Assembly (NCBI RefSeq): GCF_014647155.1
Contig: NZ_BMOQ01000003.1
Coordinates: 308,512 to 372,511 of the forward strand
Reading direction: 5' to 3'
Source: Halarchaeum nitratireducens
GTDB lineage: Archaea; Halobacteriota; Halobacteria; Halobacteriales; Halobacteriaceae
DNA length: 64,000 bases
The first letter of the stretch is position 1. Every line of letters starts with the position of its first letter. The notes beneath the pieces were generated by a model. The model had not been told where the DNA came from. It worked only from the letters and a program-made list of their open reading frames with translations, and did no database searches. This document shows positions 55,220-63,997 of the stretch, one piece after another. A program made the translations under genes and the position numbers.

Positions 55220-55506
55220 TCCTCGACGACGAACGCGGGTTCCTCGATGCCCTCGTGTTTGCACTCCGGACAGCGCGAGGGGAGGTTCAGCGGGTCGTCG
55301 AACCCGGTGAAACCGCACTCGCGGCACTCGGGTGGGCGGACGAGCAGTTCCTCGTTCGGGGCGCCCCGGACGGACTGTGCGACGTGCTCGACGTGTCCGA
55401 GCGCGGCGTGCGGCGTCACCTCGAACCGCTCGGCGAGCGAACTCGGCGTCTCCGGTCCCTCGTGAAGCGCGTCGGCGATGCGCTCGCGCGTCGTCCGTGA
55501 CTCCAT
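55216..55506 (-). CDS. Predicted transcriptional regulator, HTH fused to zinc ribbon
   Basis: 96 residues. TRERIADALHEGPETPSSLA with the next helix forms a winged helix, and PECRECGFTGFDDPLNLPSR followed by CPECKHEG is a zinc ribbon with four cysteines. This is the archaeal HTH-Zn-ribbon family (COG3357-like). The regulated genes are unknown. Confidence 0.88.
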   Translation of the reverse strand: MESRTTRERIADALHEGPETPSSLAERFEVTPHAALGHVEHVAQSVRGAPNEELLVRPPECRECGFTGFDDPLNLPSRCPECKHEGIEEPAFVVED

Positions 55507-55600
55507 ACGCCCACCTGGGGCGTCTCGGGGTTTAGCGCTAGCGGTGATCTGTCGGATGGGGAGCAAAAAGGACTTACCGACCGCGATGATCGGTGAGCGT

Positions 55601-56569
55601 ATGAAAGCCGTCGTGCTGGCGGGCGGGTACGCGACGCGTCTCTGGCCCATCACCAAGAACCGCCCGAAGATGTTCCTCCCCGTCGGCGAGTCCACCGTCA
55701 TCGATCGGATATTCGACGAGCTGGAGGCCGACGACCGGATCGACGAGGTGTTCGTCTCGACGAACGAGCGCTTCGCCGACGACTTCCGTTACCACCTCGC
55801 CGACTCGGAGTACGAGAAGCCGACGCTCTCCGTGGAGGAGACCAGCGAGGAGGACGAGAAGTTCGGCGTCGTCGGCGCGCTCGCGCAGCTCTTCGAGCGC
55901 GAGAACGTCGCGGACGACACGCTCGTCATCGCCGGCGACAACCTCATCAGCTTCGACGTCTCTGACTTCCTCGACTTCTTCGAGTCGAAGGAAGCGCCGA
56001 CGCTCGCCGCGTACGACGTCGGCAGCTACGAGCGCGCGAAGTCCTACGGACTCGTCGACCTCGACGGCGACGAAGTCGTCGACTTCCAAGAGAAACCGGA
56101 CGACCCGAAGAGCACGCTCGTCTCCATCGCCTGCTACGCCTTCCCGGCGGACGTCGTGCCGCTCTTCGAGACGTATCTCAGCGAAGGCGAGAACCCCGAC
56201 GAGCCCGGGTGGTTCATCCAGTGGCTGCAGGGTCGCACCGGCGTCCACGCCTACACCTTCGAGGGCGCGTGGTTCGACATCGGGACGCCCGAGTCCTACC
56301 TCGACGCCGTCGCGTGGACCCTCGGCGGCGACTCGCTCGTCGAGGACGACGCCACCGTCAAGAACACCATCGTCGGCGACGACGTCCACGTCATGGGCGG
56401 GGCGGAGGTGGTCGACTCCAGTCTCGATCGCGCTGTCGTCTTCCCGGACGCCAGCCTCTACGAGTGCGACGTTCGAAACTCCATCATCGATCGCGACACC
56501 CGCCTGGAGAACATCGACTTCTCGGGCGCGCTCGTCGGCGCACACACGCACATCACGAACGAAGAATAG
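55601..56569 (+). CDS. Sugar-phosphate nucleotidyltransferase
   Basis: 322 residues. The nucleotide loop AVVLAGGYATRLWPITKNRP with KMFLPVG, the metal/uridine acids in TLVIAGDNLISFDVSDF, and W-F-D-I-G-T-P-E-S-Y are typical. The last ~70 residues read as a left-handed hexapeptide repeat helix (VGDDVHVMGGAEVVDSSLDR). Makes an NDP-sugar (probably UDP- or dTDP-glucose type) for glycans. CTTACC about 29 bases upstream supports ATG 55601. Confidence 0.9.
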   Translation: MKAVVLAGGYATRLWPITKNRPKMFLPVGESTVIDRIFDELEADDRIDEVFVSTNERFADDFRYHLADSEYEKPTLSVEETSEEDEKFGVVGALAQLFERENVADDTLVIAGDNLISFDVSDFLDFFESKEAPTLAAYDVGSYERAKSYGLVDLDGDEVVDFQEKPDDPKSTLVSIACYAFPADVVPLFETYLSEGENPDEPGWFIQWLQGRTGVHAYTFEGAWFDIGTPESYLDAVAWTLGGDSLVEDDATVKNTIVGDDVHVMGGAEVVDSSLDRAVVFPDASLYECDVRNSIIDRDTRLENIDFSGALVGAHTHITNEE

Positions 56570-56574
56570 CGGGC

Positions 56575-57642
56575 CTACTCCTTCTCCATCAGCATCACGT
56601 CGTGGAACTCGATCCGCGCCCCGCCCTCGGCGGCGTCCGCGAGTCGCATCTCCCAGCCGTGCTCGGACGCGACCGTCCCGACGATGTGGAGACCGTAGTG
56701 TCCGCCGATCGGCCCGTCGCCCGTCACCGCCTCGGCCTTCACGTCGTCGTCGAACCCCGGCCCGTCGTCGGCGACGTAGAACCCCCGTCCGTCGTCGAGC
56801 ACGTCGACGCGGACCGTCACGTCGTCGCCGCCGTGCTCCACCGCGTTGCGAAAGAGGTTCTCGAAGAGCTGCCGAAGCCGGCTCCGACTCGCCCGCACCT
56901 GCCACGCCCCATCGGGGAGCGTCAGCGTCGCGTTCCGCGTCGCCACCGTCTCCCACGCCGCCCGCCCGATCGCGTGGAGTAAGAGCGTGTCGGGTGCCCG
57001 CGCCTCCCCCTCGTCGCGGGCGCGCGCCAGCATGTCCTCGATGATCGTGTCGATCCGATCTAGCGATTCGTCGACGGTGTCGAAGAACTCCTCGCGCTCC
57101 GCGGTGTCGTCCGCGTGGCGGCCGAGCGCGAGTTGCGCCTTCGCCACCTGAAGCGGATTGCGCAGGTCGTGCGAGAGCACGTCCGCGAACTCCTCCAGTT
57201 CCGCCTTCTGCTCGCGGAGCGTCGCCTCGCGGTGTTTGCGCTCCGTGATGTCCGTGAACATTCCGGTGAACACCCGCTCGCCGTCGTACTCGTGGGTTCG
57301 GATGCTCACGGAGACGGGGACCTCGTGGCCGTCCTTGTGGAGCGCCGGGAGCTCCGTCCCGTTCCAGTCGATGTGCCGCTCGCCCGTCTCGACGAACGCG
57401 TCCAGCCCGTTCTGGTGCGCCGAGCGCAGCCGCTCGGGGATGATCGTCATCTTCGAGCTCCCGATCAGCTCCTCGGGCGTGTAGCCGAGGATCCGCTCGA
57501 TCGACGGATTGGCGAACAGCACGACGCTGTCCGTGTCGATCGTCAGTATCCCCTGTGAACTGTTCTCGACGAGCACGCGAAGGAACTCCGACTCATCGCG
57601 GAGCGATCCTCCGTCCCGAACGAAATCGGCGACGTCCCCCAT
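56575..57642 (-). CDS. PAS-domain sensor histidine kinase
   Basis: 355 residues, soluble. A PAS domain (residues ~20-135: FLRVLVENSSQGILTIDTDS, MFTDITERKHREATL) is followed by the phosphoacceptor H158 in FADVLSHDLRNPLQVAKAQL and the ATPase boxes NLFRNAVEHGG, VADDGPGFDDD and GGHYGLHIVGTV. No membrane segment and no receiver domain; the partner regulator is not nearby. Converges with the nucleotidyltransferase, five bases apart. Confidence 0.92.
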   Translation of the reverse strand: MGDVADFVRDGGSLRDESEFLRVLVENSSQGILTIDTDSVVLFANPSIERILGYTPEELIGSSKMTIIPERLRSAHQNGLDAFVETGERHIDWNGTELPALHKDGHEVPVSVSIRTHEYDGERVFTGMFTDITERKHREATLREQKAELEEFADVLSHDLRNPLQVAKAQLALGRHADDTAEREEFFDTVDESLDRIDTIIEDMLARARDEGEARAPDTLLLHAIGRAAWETVATRNATLTLPDGAWQVRASRSRLRQLFENLFRNAVEHGGDDVTVRVDVLDDGRGFYVADDGPGFDDDVKAEAVTGDGPIGGHYGLHIVGTVASEHGWEMRLADAAEGGARIEFHDVMLMEKE

Positions 57643-57772
57643 ACCGACGTACTCGGCGCAGTGGCGGTTAGGGTTTCCGGACCGACGCTTCTCGTCGCCG
57701 AGGCGTCCGCACCGCCCCGATCTCGAAAGAACCGGACTGACGAGACGGCGCACGGAGCGCGCCGGGCGGCGA

Positions 57773-58537
57773 TCACGCGAGCCGCGCGTCGGTGATCTCG
57801 ACGTGACCGCGGTTCCCCTCCCAGACGGTGTCGTACGCCAATTCGATCGGACGATCCATGTGCGGGCCGTCGGTGACGAACGTCTCGAACTCGCCCCCCT
57901 CACCGAGCGGGTGGACGCCGTACTCGTCGTTGAGCGCGCCGAGTTCGTCGAGCGCGCCCCGATCGAGCGTCCGGCCGAGCCACGATTCGTCGAGGCCGTA
58001 CGCGGCGACTTGGAGGATCGTGATCTCGAATCCCGCATCGAGCATCGCCTCGCCGAGCTCGCGCGGGTCCTCCCCCCAGAGCGGCGCGAACACCTCGCAG
58101 CCGAGCCGATCGGCCATCGCCTCGATGCGCGAGGTCTGGAACTCGCTCTCGATCGCGCCCGCGGTGACGCCCGCGAGCCCCCCCTCCAAGTCGTCGGTGA
58201 GGCCGCGCAGTGCGCGCTCCAGCGGTTCGAGCTCGGCGTCGCCCTGCGCGCTCGCGTCTACCGCGTTCGGCGCGTCGAAGTCGTCGGGACGGACGTTCAC
58301 GTGCTCGATGCCGATGCTCTCCGCCGCGAGGCTCGTGAGGCGCGTCGCCGGCACGTGGTACATGTAGGAGTCCTCGCTCGGGTGGACCGTGAGCAGGCGC
58401 GTGACGTTCATGTCCGCCCGCAGGGCCTCGTAGAGCGCCCAGCTGGAGTCCTTCCCGCCGGAGAACAGCGCCACCCACTCGCCGCCGCTCGCGCCCCCGC
58501 CGCTCGCGCTTCCGCCGTTCGCGTCGCCGTCGTGCAT
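57773..58537 (-). CDS. Diphthine--ammonia ligase (Dph6-like)
   Basis: 254 residues. PP-loop ATPase with WVALFSGGKDSSWALYEALR; GIESEF-type region AGAIESEFQTSRIEAMADRL and FAPLWGEDPRELGEAMLDAG are diagnostic of the archaeal family that makes the last step of diphthamide on EF-2. The first ~20 residues are a Gly/Ser-rich extension; a start further in is possible. Confidence 0.9.
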   Translation of the reverse strand: MHDGDANGGSASGGGASGGEWVALFSGGKDSSWALYEALRADMNVTRLLTVHPSEDSYMYHVPATRLTSLAAESIGIEHVNVRPDDFDAPNAVDASAQGDAELEPLERALRGLTDDLEGGLAGVTAGAIESEFQTSRIEAMADRLGCEVFAPLWGEDPRELGEAMLDAGFEITILQVAAYGLDESWLGRTLDRGALDELGALNDEYGVHPLGEGGEFETFVTDGPHMDRPIELAYDTVWEGNRGHVEITDARLA

Positions 58538-58573
58538 ACGCCCCCGTACGCGCCGACGGCTAAAGGTCCCGCG

Positions 58574-59707
58574 CTACGGCGTCTCGTCGCGGCCGCGGTC
58601 GCGGTCGTCGGCGGTGAGCCGACTCGACACCCGGATGCCGACGAGGCTGACGAGGACGCCGAGCAACACGTACGCCGTGAGGCGCTCCTCGGGCGAGATG
58701 GCCCCCGCCGTGACGAGCGGGAACGCGGGCGTGTGCACGGGCGGGATGACACCCGCCTGCTCGACGAAGTACGCGCTGAACCCCCGGACGACGAGGCCGA
58801 CCGCGATCGCGCCGAAGGGGAGGTTGAGGTAGGAGGCGCGCACCCCCTCCTCCCGGATGAACTCGTCGATGAGCCGACCGGTCGCACCCGCGAGCGCGGC
58901 GAGCGCGAGCCACGGCACGCTGTGATAGACGAACGCCATCGCGGCGACGAACGCGCCCGCGTCGCCGAGCCCCGAGACGCCGAGCGCGCCCGCGAACGCC
59001 CCGACGAGCGTCAGCCCGACCGCGATGACGTAGGTGACGATGGAGACCCGCCCCGAGTAGAGCGCCTCGCGGGCCTGCGTCGAGAGGCTTCCGAGACGCT
59101 CGTCGACGCTCAACCCCTTGTAGAGGAGGAACGCACCGATGACGGCCGTGATCGAGGCGATGGCGAGCGCGAGGCTCCCCGTGACCGTGAGGAGGACGGG
59201 GAAGACGAGGAGGACGACCCCGAGGGGAACGAGAACGCTCTCGCGGAGCTCCTCGTCGGCGAGGAACTGCTTCAGGAGGTAATACGTGCTCTCGATGTCG
59301 CGGGCCTGCCGGACGACGACGCGGTCGACGGCGTCCACGGGGACTCGGCTCTCCACGATGGGGACGACGCCCCCATCGCCCGCGGTGTCGATCACGACCA
59401 CCGCCGTGTCCGGGTCGTGCGCGGCGACGAGCTCGTCGAGCTGCGCGGCGAGCGCGCGATCCGCCCCGACGGCGGTGTCCGCCGACCCCGAAACGACCGC
59501 GACGACGGCCTCGCCGTCGCCGTCCTCGACGTCCGCACCGACCCGCAACGCCTCCAAGAGGCAGTTGACGGTCGCGTCCTCGGGGTCGTGACGCCCGAGG
59601 TCGAGGACCAGAGACTCGACGGCGTCCCGGCCGACGACCGGCGGCGCCACTCCCGTCGACCGGGCGACGTCACCCGCGCGGTCGACGCACACGACCAACG
59701 TACGCAT
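58574..59707 (-). CDS. DUF373 family membrane protein
   Basis: 377 residues. The soluble N-terminal half has RTLVVCVDRAGDVARSTG, ATVNCLLEALRVGADVEDGD and RQARDIESTYYLLKQFLADE; the C-terminal half has about six membrane helices beginning at VLVPLGVVLLVFPVLLTVTG. This is the archaeal DUF373 layout; function unknown. ATG 59707 matches the family N-terminus (the upstream start adds 14 basic residues). Confidence 0.9.
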   Translation of the reverse strand: MRTLVVCVDRAGDVARSTGVAPPVVGRDAVESLVLDLGRHDPEDATVNCLLEALRVGADVEDGDGEAVVAVVSGSADTAVGADRALAAQLDELVAAHDPDTAVVVIDTAGDGGVVPIVESRVPVDAVDRVVVRQARDIESTYYLLKQFLADEELRESVLVPLGVVLLVFPVLLTVTGSLALAIASITAVIGAFLLYKGLSVDERLGSLSTQAREALYSGRVSIVTYVIAVGLTLVGAFAGALGVSGLGDAGAFVAAMAFVYHSVPWLALAALAGATGRLIDEFIREEGVRASYLNLPFGAIAVGLVVRGFSAYFVEQAGVIPPVHTPAFPLVTAGAISPEERLTAYVLLGVLVSLVGIRVSSRLTADDRDRGRDETP

Positions 59708-59776
59708 CGAACGGTTCGACCGTCGCGCGCGGCGCGTAAAAAGACTCACATCGTCGCCTCGCGCGCCGCACGCGCG

Positions 59777-60778
59777 TCAGCGGAGACGGAACCCCGCGTC
59801 GTCGTCGCCGGCGAGCGCGTCCGCGACGCCGGCACCCGCGGCCCGCGCGAGCGCGCGCCCGCCGCCCTGCAGCCGGCGGATCAGGCCGGGCGACGCGTGG
59901 AACGCCTCCACCGTCACCTCGTGGCCCAGCTCGTCGGCGAGCGCGTCCTCGGCGTCGCGCGCCGTCCCGATCTCGTCCACGAGGCCGCGCGATTCCGCCT
60001 CGGTGCCGAGGAAGACGCGCGCCTCCGTCTCCCGGACGGTCTCCGGATCGAGGCCGCGGCCCGCCGCGACCCGCTCGACGAAGTCGTCGTAGTAGTCGTC
60101 GACGATCCCCTGGAGGTACGATCGGTCGTCCTCGTCGAGCTCCTTGAGCGGCTGGCCCGCGTCCTTGTACTTCCCCGCGGCGAAGCGCTCGTACGAGACG
60201 CCGAGCTCCTCCGCGAGCTCCGTCGCGTTCACCGTCGAGCCGATCACGCCGATGCTTCCGACGAGGCTGCCCTCGCGGGCGAACAGCCGATCGCACGCAG
60301 ACGCGATCCAGTAGCCGCCGCTCGCACACTGGTCGGTCGCGTAGGCGACGACCGGCCCGTCGAAGCGCTCTACGGCGAGCCGGATGTCGTCGCTCGGCAC
60401 GATCTCGCCCCCCGGCGTGTTCAGCGCCACGAGCAGGCCCTCGACGTTCCGATCGTTGTCCGCCCGCTCGATCTGTTCGACGACGGCGTCGGCCGGCGGC
60501 GTCACCACGCCGCCCGTCACCCCGCCCGTGCTCCCGTCGCGGCTGATCGGCCCCTCGACTGCGACTTCCGCGACGTCGTACGCGGCGAACCACCGCCGAC
60601 CGACGCGCGCGGCCGCCCGCGCGACGACGACCCCGAGTCCGAGGACGAGCAGGACGCCGAGCAGGTCGGCGACGTCCCTCGGCACCCGCACGAAGACGGT
60701 CCAGCCGACGACGAGCGCGACGAAGACGGCTCCCAGCACGAGGAGAGCCCGCCCGGCTCGCTTCCCGAAGGTGTCCAT
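59777..60778 (-). CDS. sppA: Signal peptide peptidase SppA (peptidase S49)
   Basis: 333 residues. Two N-terminal membrane segments (ALLVLGAVFVALVVGWTVFV, LLGVLLVLGLGVVVA), then a crotonase-like protease domain: the nucleophile is S153 in DQCASGGYWIAS and the base lysine K203 or K205 in AAGKYKDAG. It cleaves leftover signal peptides in the membrane. An Ala-rich C-terminal segment follows. It is in the same direction as DUF373 and Dph6. Confidence 0.92.
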   Translation of the reverse strand: MDTFGKRAGRALLVLGAVFVALVVGWTVFVRVPRDVADLLGVLLVLGLGVVVARAAARVGRRWFAAYDVAEVAVEGPISRDGSTGGVTGGVVTPPADAVVEQIERADNDRNVEGLLVALNTPGGEIVPSDDIRLAVERFDGPVVAYATDQCASGGYWIASACDRLFAREGSLVGSIGVIGSTVNATELAEELGVSYERFAAGKYKDAGQPLKELDEDDRSYLQGIVDDYYDDFVERVAAGRGLDPETVRETEARVFLGTEAESRGLVDEIGTARDAEDALADELGHEVTVEAFHASPGLIRRLQGGGRALARAAGAGVADALAGDDDAGFRLR

Positions 60779-60901
60779 ATCGCCTCTCGGGGTCGCGAGT
60801 CACCTAAACGCACGGGTCACGCGTCAAGCGTTACGCGGAGCGTCGCGTGGCCACTACCGATCGGGTGAAAAACGGGAAAACGTCGCGTCGGCGTCGGAGG
60901 C

Positions 60902-61801
60902 TTACAGCAGGCCCGACTTCTGGAGCTTGCGGAGGTCCTCGGTGTCGACCGTCTCGCCCTCCTTGAACCGCTCGTAGATCTCCTCGGCCTCTTCGCGGGC
61001 CTCCTCCTGCTTCGCGGCGCGCTCGTCCTTGCGCTCTTCTTCCTCCTGCTTGTCGAGTTCGCGCAGGCGCTTCTGGACGCGGACGAACGCCTCGTGGTGG
61101 GCGTCGGCGGACTCCTGAGCCTCGACGAAGCTCTCGTGCATCTCGTCGGCCTCGTCGCGGATGTCGTCGGCCTCCCGATAGGCCTCGATCATCTGGTTGT
61201 GGTGCTGCTGGGCCTCGTCGGCGAGCTCCGTGACCTTCTCGTGGTGGTTCGAGGCCTCGGCGCGGACCTCCTCGGCCTCGTCGACGAGGTCTTCGAGGTC
61301 GTCGTTGTCCTCGAGGGTCTCCTTGCGCGTCTGGTACTCCTCGCGCTTGTTCTCGATCTTCTCGATGAGCTCGCGCTCGTCCTCGGGAGAGAGGACCTCG
61401 GTCTGCTGTTTGAACTCCAGCTGCTCGATGTCCTCTTTGAGCTCGTCGAGGTCCTTGCCCTCGTCGAGTTCGAGATCGCCCTTGCGCTCGTCGACCTTGT
61501 CGAAGAGCTCGTTGGCCTTCGCGTTCAGCTCGTTGCGCTGCTCCTTGTGCTCTTGGACGCGCTCGTTGAGCTCGTCGCGCTTCTCGCGGTGTTCCTGGGC
61601 CTCGTCGACCTTCTCGCGCGTCTTGGCGTTGAGGTCGTCGCGGTCGGAGGCGCGCGAAGAAGCGAGTTGGTTGAGTTCGTTACGTCGGTCGCGGAACTGA
61701 CCCGCCTTCTTGATGAGCTGCCCCTTGGACTTCTCCTGGAGCTCTTCGTCGGTGATCAGTTCGTCCGCGTCGGATACTTCGAGAGTTGCTTCCTCTACCA
61801 T
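60902..61801 (-). CDS. Archaeal coiled-coil protein (COG1340-like)
   Basis: 299 residues, predicted almost entirely coiled coil from Lys/Glu/Gln-rich heptads (GQLIKKAGQFRDRRNELNQL, EKRDELNERVQEHKEQRNEL, RVQKRLRELDKQEEEERKDE). Relatives are sometimes labelled phosphoserine phosphatase, but no phosphatase motif is visible. Only a structural role can be suggested. ATG 61801 is overlapped by the end of a 32-codon upstream frame, and a TATA (61956-61962) implies an unusually long leader. Confidence 0.85.
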   Translation of the reverse strand: MVEEATLEVSDADELITDEELQEKSKGQLIKKAGQFRDRRNELNQLASSRASDRDDLNAKTREKVDEAQEHREKRDELNERVQEHKEQRNELNAKANELFDKVDERKGDLELDEGKDLDELKEDIEQLEFKQQTEVLSPEDERELIEKIENKREEYQTRKETLEDNDDLEDLVDEAEEVRAEASNHHEKVTELADEAQQHHNQMIEAYREADDIRDEADEMHESFVEAQESADAHHEAFVRVQKRLRELDKQEEEERKDERAAKQEEAREEAEEIYERFKEGETVDTEDLRKLQKSGLL

Positions 61802-61893
61802 TGTTTGATCCTCGGTTCCATTCCGCCGGAGCGTCGCGTACGGCGACCGCTCGTCGTGTCCTGTTGCCCGTCGTAAGGAGAGCGTCGGTTCAT
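61795..61893 (-). CDS. 32-codon Arg-rich frame overlapping the coiled-coil gene start
   Basis: ATG 61893 to TAG 61795-61797, the stop lying over the second codon of the next gene. The peptide contains RRTRRSGGMEPRIKQW near its end and is basic, unlike the acidic protein that follows. It would fit a translation-coupling role, like the other short frames before mrpB, mrpE and the oxidoreductase at 35759. Confidence 0.35.
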   Translation of the reverse strand: MNRRSPYDGQQDTTSGRRTRRSGGMEPRIKQW

Positions 61894-62077
61894 TCTCGAG
61901 CGGTGCTGACGAACGCCCGCAGCGTTCTGGTACCAGACTGTACGTCGTTTCCGCACTTAAAGTTTCCGCTGTCTGAGGTGTTGTAAACAGCTAGCACACC
62001 ACGCGTACGTACCGCCTTCGCCGGTCCCCGTCGCGCCGAACGGACGGACTGAAATAGCCCCGCGGGCTACGCGGCGT
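61894..62077. promoter_or_regulatory. Divergent promoter region
   Basis: Holds CTTTAAG (61956-61962, minus strand) for the coiled-coil transcript and GAAATAGC near 62051 for the DUF371 gene. No gene or RNA seen. Confidence 0.5.
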
Positions 62078-62494
62078 ATGCACCGCGAGGTCGTCCGCGC
62101 GTCCGGTCACGGGAACGTCACCGCCGCGCACGCGAGCACGTTCGAAGTCACGACCGACGACTACCTCACGCCCGCCGGCGACTGCATCCTCGCCGTGGAG
62201 GCCGATCGCGCCCCCGCCGACTTCGACGAGGCGTTCGTCGCCGCCGCGAGCGACGCCGACGCGACCATCACGGCGACGCTCGAAGCCGGCGGGCACGAAC
62301 ACACCGTCACGGGACGCGGCGACCCCGCGCTCACCTACGCGAGCGACCGCTCCATGGTCGGGCGCACGAGCGACTACGTCGACGACCGGACGATCCTCCT
62401 CGACGCAACGCACGCCGCCGAGGGAATCGATCGCGGCCTCGTCAGCGCGCTCGCCGACGGCGCCGAGGCGACGGTCACGCTCACCGTCGACTAG
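62078..62494 (+). CDS. DUF371 family protein
   Basis: 138 residues. VRASGHGNVTAAHASTFEVT, YLTPAGDCILAVEADRAP and HEHTVTGRGDPALTYASDRS match archaeal DUF371; the domain resembles a small beta-rich fold of unknown role. ATG 62078 lies about 26 bases after an AT-rich GAAATAGC. Confidence 0.9.
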   Translation: MHREVVRASGHGNVTAAHASTFEVTTDDYLTPAGDCILAVEADRAPADFDEAFVAAASDADATITATLEAGGHEHTVTGRGDPALTYASDRSMVGRTSDYVDDRTILLDATHAAEGIDRGLVSALADGAEATVTLTVD

Positions 62495-62497
62495 GCG

Positions 62498-63802
62498 TTA
62501 CGCCGTCGCGTCCTCGATGGCCCGGTCGAGGTCCGCGAGGACGTCCTCGGGGTCCTCGATGCCGACGGAGAGCCGCACCATGTCCGGCGTGACGCCCGCG
62601 GCCTCCTGTTCTTCCTCCGTGAGTTGCTGGTGCGTCGTGCTCGCCGGGTGGATGATGAGCGTCTTCGCGTCGCCGACGTTCGCCAGCAGCGACGCCATCT
62701 CCGCGTTCTCCACGGTCGCGCGCGCGGCGTCGTAGCCCGCCGCGAGGCCGAACGTGATCATGCCGCCGTAGCCGCCGTCCAGGTACTCGCTCGCCGTCTC
62801 GTGGGTCTCGTGGGAGTCGAGGCCGGGGTAGTTCACCCACGCGACGTCGTCGTGATCGTCGAGGTACTCCGCGACGATCGCGGCGTTCTCGCAGTGGCGC
62901 TCCATCCGCAGGGGGAGCGTCTGGACGCCCTGGAGGGTCTGCCACGCGTCGAAGGGCGATTGCTGATTGCCCAGATCGCGGAGGCCGCGCGCGATCGCGG
63001 CGTACGTGAACGCGGCGTCGCCGAAGCGCTCGGCGAAGTTCACGCCGTGGTAGGCGGGGTTGTCCGCGCCGACCTCCGGGTAGTCGTCCGCGTGCGCCGC
63101 CCAGTCGAAGTTCCCCGAGTCGACGATCGCGCCGCCGACCGTGGTGCCGGCGCCGTGGAGCCACTTCGTCGTGGAGTGCCAGACGAGGTCCGCGCCGTGT
63201 TCGATCGGGTTGCAGAGATACGGCGTGGCGAAGGTATTGTCGACGAGCAGCGGCGTGTCGTGCTCGTGGGCCACCTCGGCGATCGCCTCGATGTCCGGCG
63301 TGACGAGCGCGGGGTTGCCGATCGTCTCCAGGTGGACGAACGCGGTGTCCTCGTCGATCGCCTCGGCGTACGCCTCGACGTCCAGCGTGTCCACGAACCG
63401 CGTGGTGACGCCGCGGCGCTCGACGGTGTGCGTGAGGTACGTGTACGTGCCGCCGTAGAGCGCCGAGGCGGAGACGATGTTGTCCCCGGCCTCCGCGAGG
63501 ATGAACGTCGCGAGGTTGAGTGCGCCCATTCCTGAGGCGGTCGCCACCGCGCCGACCCCGCCTTCGAGCGCCGCGAGGCGCTCCTGCAACACGTCCACCG
63601 TCGGGTTCATCAACCGCGCGTAGATGTGGCCCGGTTTCTCCAGGGCGAACTGCCCCGCGGCGTCCTCCGCGTCGTCGAACTCGTAGGACGTCGTCTGGTA
63701 GATGGGCGTCGCCCGCGCCCCGGTCACCGGATCGGGTTTCGCGCCCGCGTGAACGCTCGTCGTGCGCAGTCCTCGCTCGCCGTCGGCTCCGTCCTCGGCC
63801 AT
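62498..63802 (-). CDS. O-acetylhomoserine sulfhydrylase (Cys/Met metabolism PLP enzyme)
   Basis: 434 residues. TTSVHAGAKPDPVTGARATP, YARLMNPTVDVLQERLAALE, GMGALNLATFILAEAGDN, the PLP lysine in WHSTTKWLHGAG and FVHLETIGNPALVTPDI identify the family; the length and the EWH-like insert around DDYPEVGADNPAYHG favour O-acetylhomoserine aminocarboxypropyltransferase. It makes homocysteine from O-acetylhomoserine and sulfide. ATG 63802 is preceded by TTTTGC at about 25 bases. A homoserine acetyltransferase may lie beyond the right edge, which cannot be seen. Confidence 0.92.
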   Translation of the reverse strand: MAEDGADGERGLRTTSVHAGAKPDPVTGARATPIYQTTSYEFDDAEDAAGQFALEKPGHIYARLMNPTVDVLQERLAALEGGVGAVATASGMGALNLATFILAEAGDNIVSASALYGGTYTYLTHTVERRGVTTRFVDTLDVEAYAEAIDEDTAFVHLETIGNPALVTPDIEAIAEVAHEHDTPLLVDNTFATPYLCNPIEHGADLVWHSTTKWLHGAGTTVGGAIVDSGNFDWAAHADDYPEVGADNPAYHGVNFAERFGDAAFTYAAIARGLRDLGNQQSPFDAWQTLQGVQTLPLRMERHCENAAIVAEYLDDHDDVAWVNYPGLDSHETHETASEYLDGGYGGMITFGLAAGYDAARATVENAEMASLLANVGDAKTLIIHPASTTHQQLTEEEQEAAGVTPDMVRLSVGIEDPEDVLADLDRAIEDATA

Positions 63803-63855
63803 ACCGGCGCAATTTGAGAGGACGAGCAAAAGTCTGTCCCACGACCTTTTACTGC

Positions 63856-63997
63856 GAGCGCCCTTCGGACGCTCTGGTAAAAGCTCGGCCACCGTAGGAA
63901 GCGAGGCTTCCTACTGTTCAGTCAGAACGCGGGGCGTTCTGACGACAAAAGCCGTCGTCGGGTGCTTCGCACCCTCTTCGGCCTCGCCTTCGGCGAG
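63856..63997. repeat. Array of six short GC-rich hairpins
   Basis: In 142 bases: GAGCG/CGCTC (63856-63874), GTAGGAAGC-GAG-GCTTCCTAC (63894-63914), GTCAGAACGC-GGG-GCGTTCTGAC (63921-63943), GACGAC/GTCGTC (63941-63959), GGGTGC-TTC-GCACCC (63960-63974) and CTCGCC-TTC-GGCGAG (63983-63997). Stems are mostly perfect with 3-base loops but differ in sequence. No gene is visible here. Confidence 0.75.

Noticed and set aside
57509-60868. A 1119-codon plus-strand open frame
   Set aside because: It runs antisense to the histidine kinase, Dph6, DUF373 and SppA genes and has only low-complexity Arg/Asp/Val composition.
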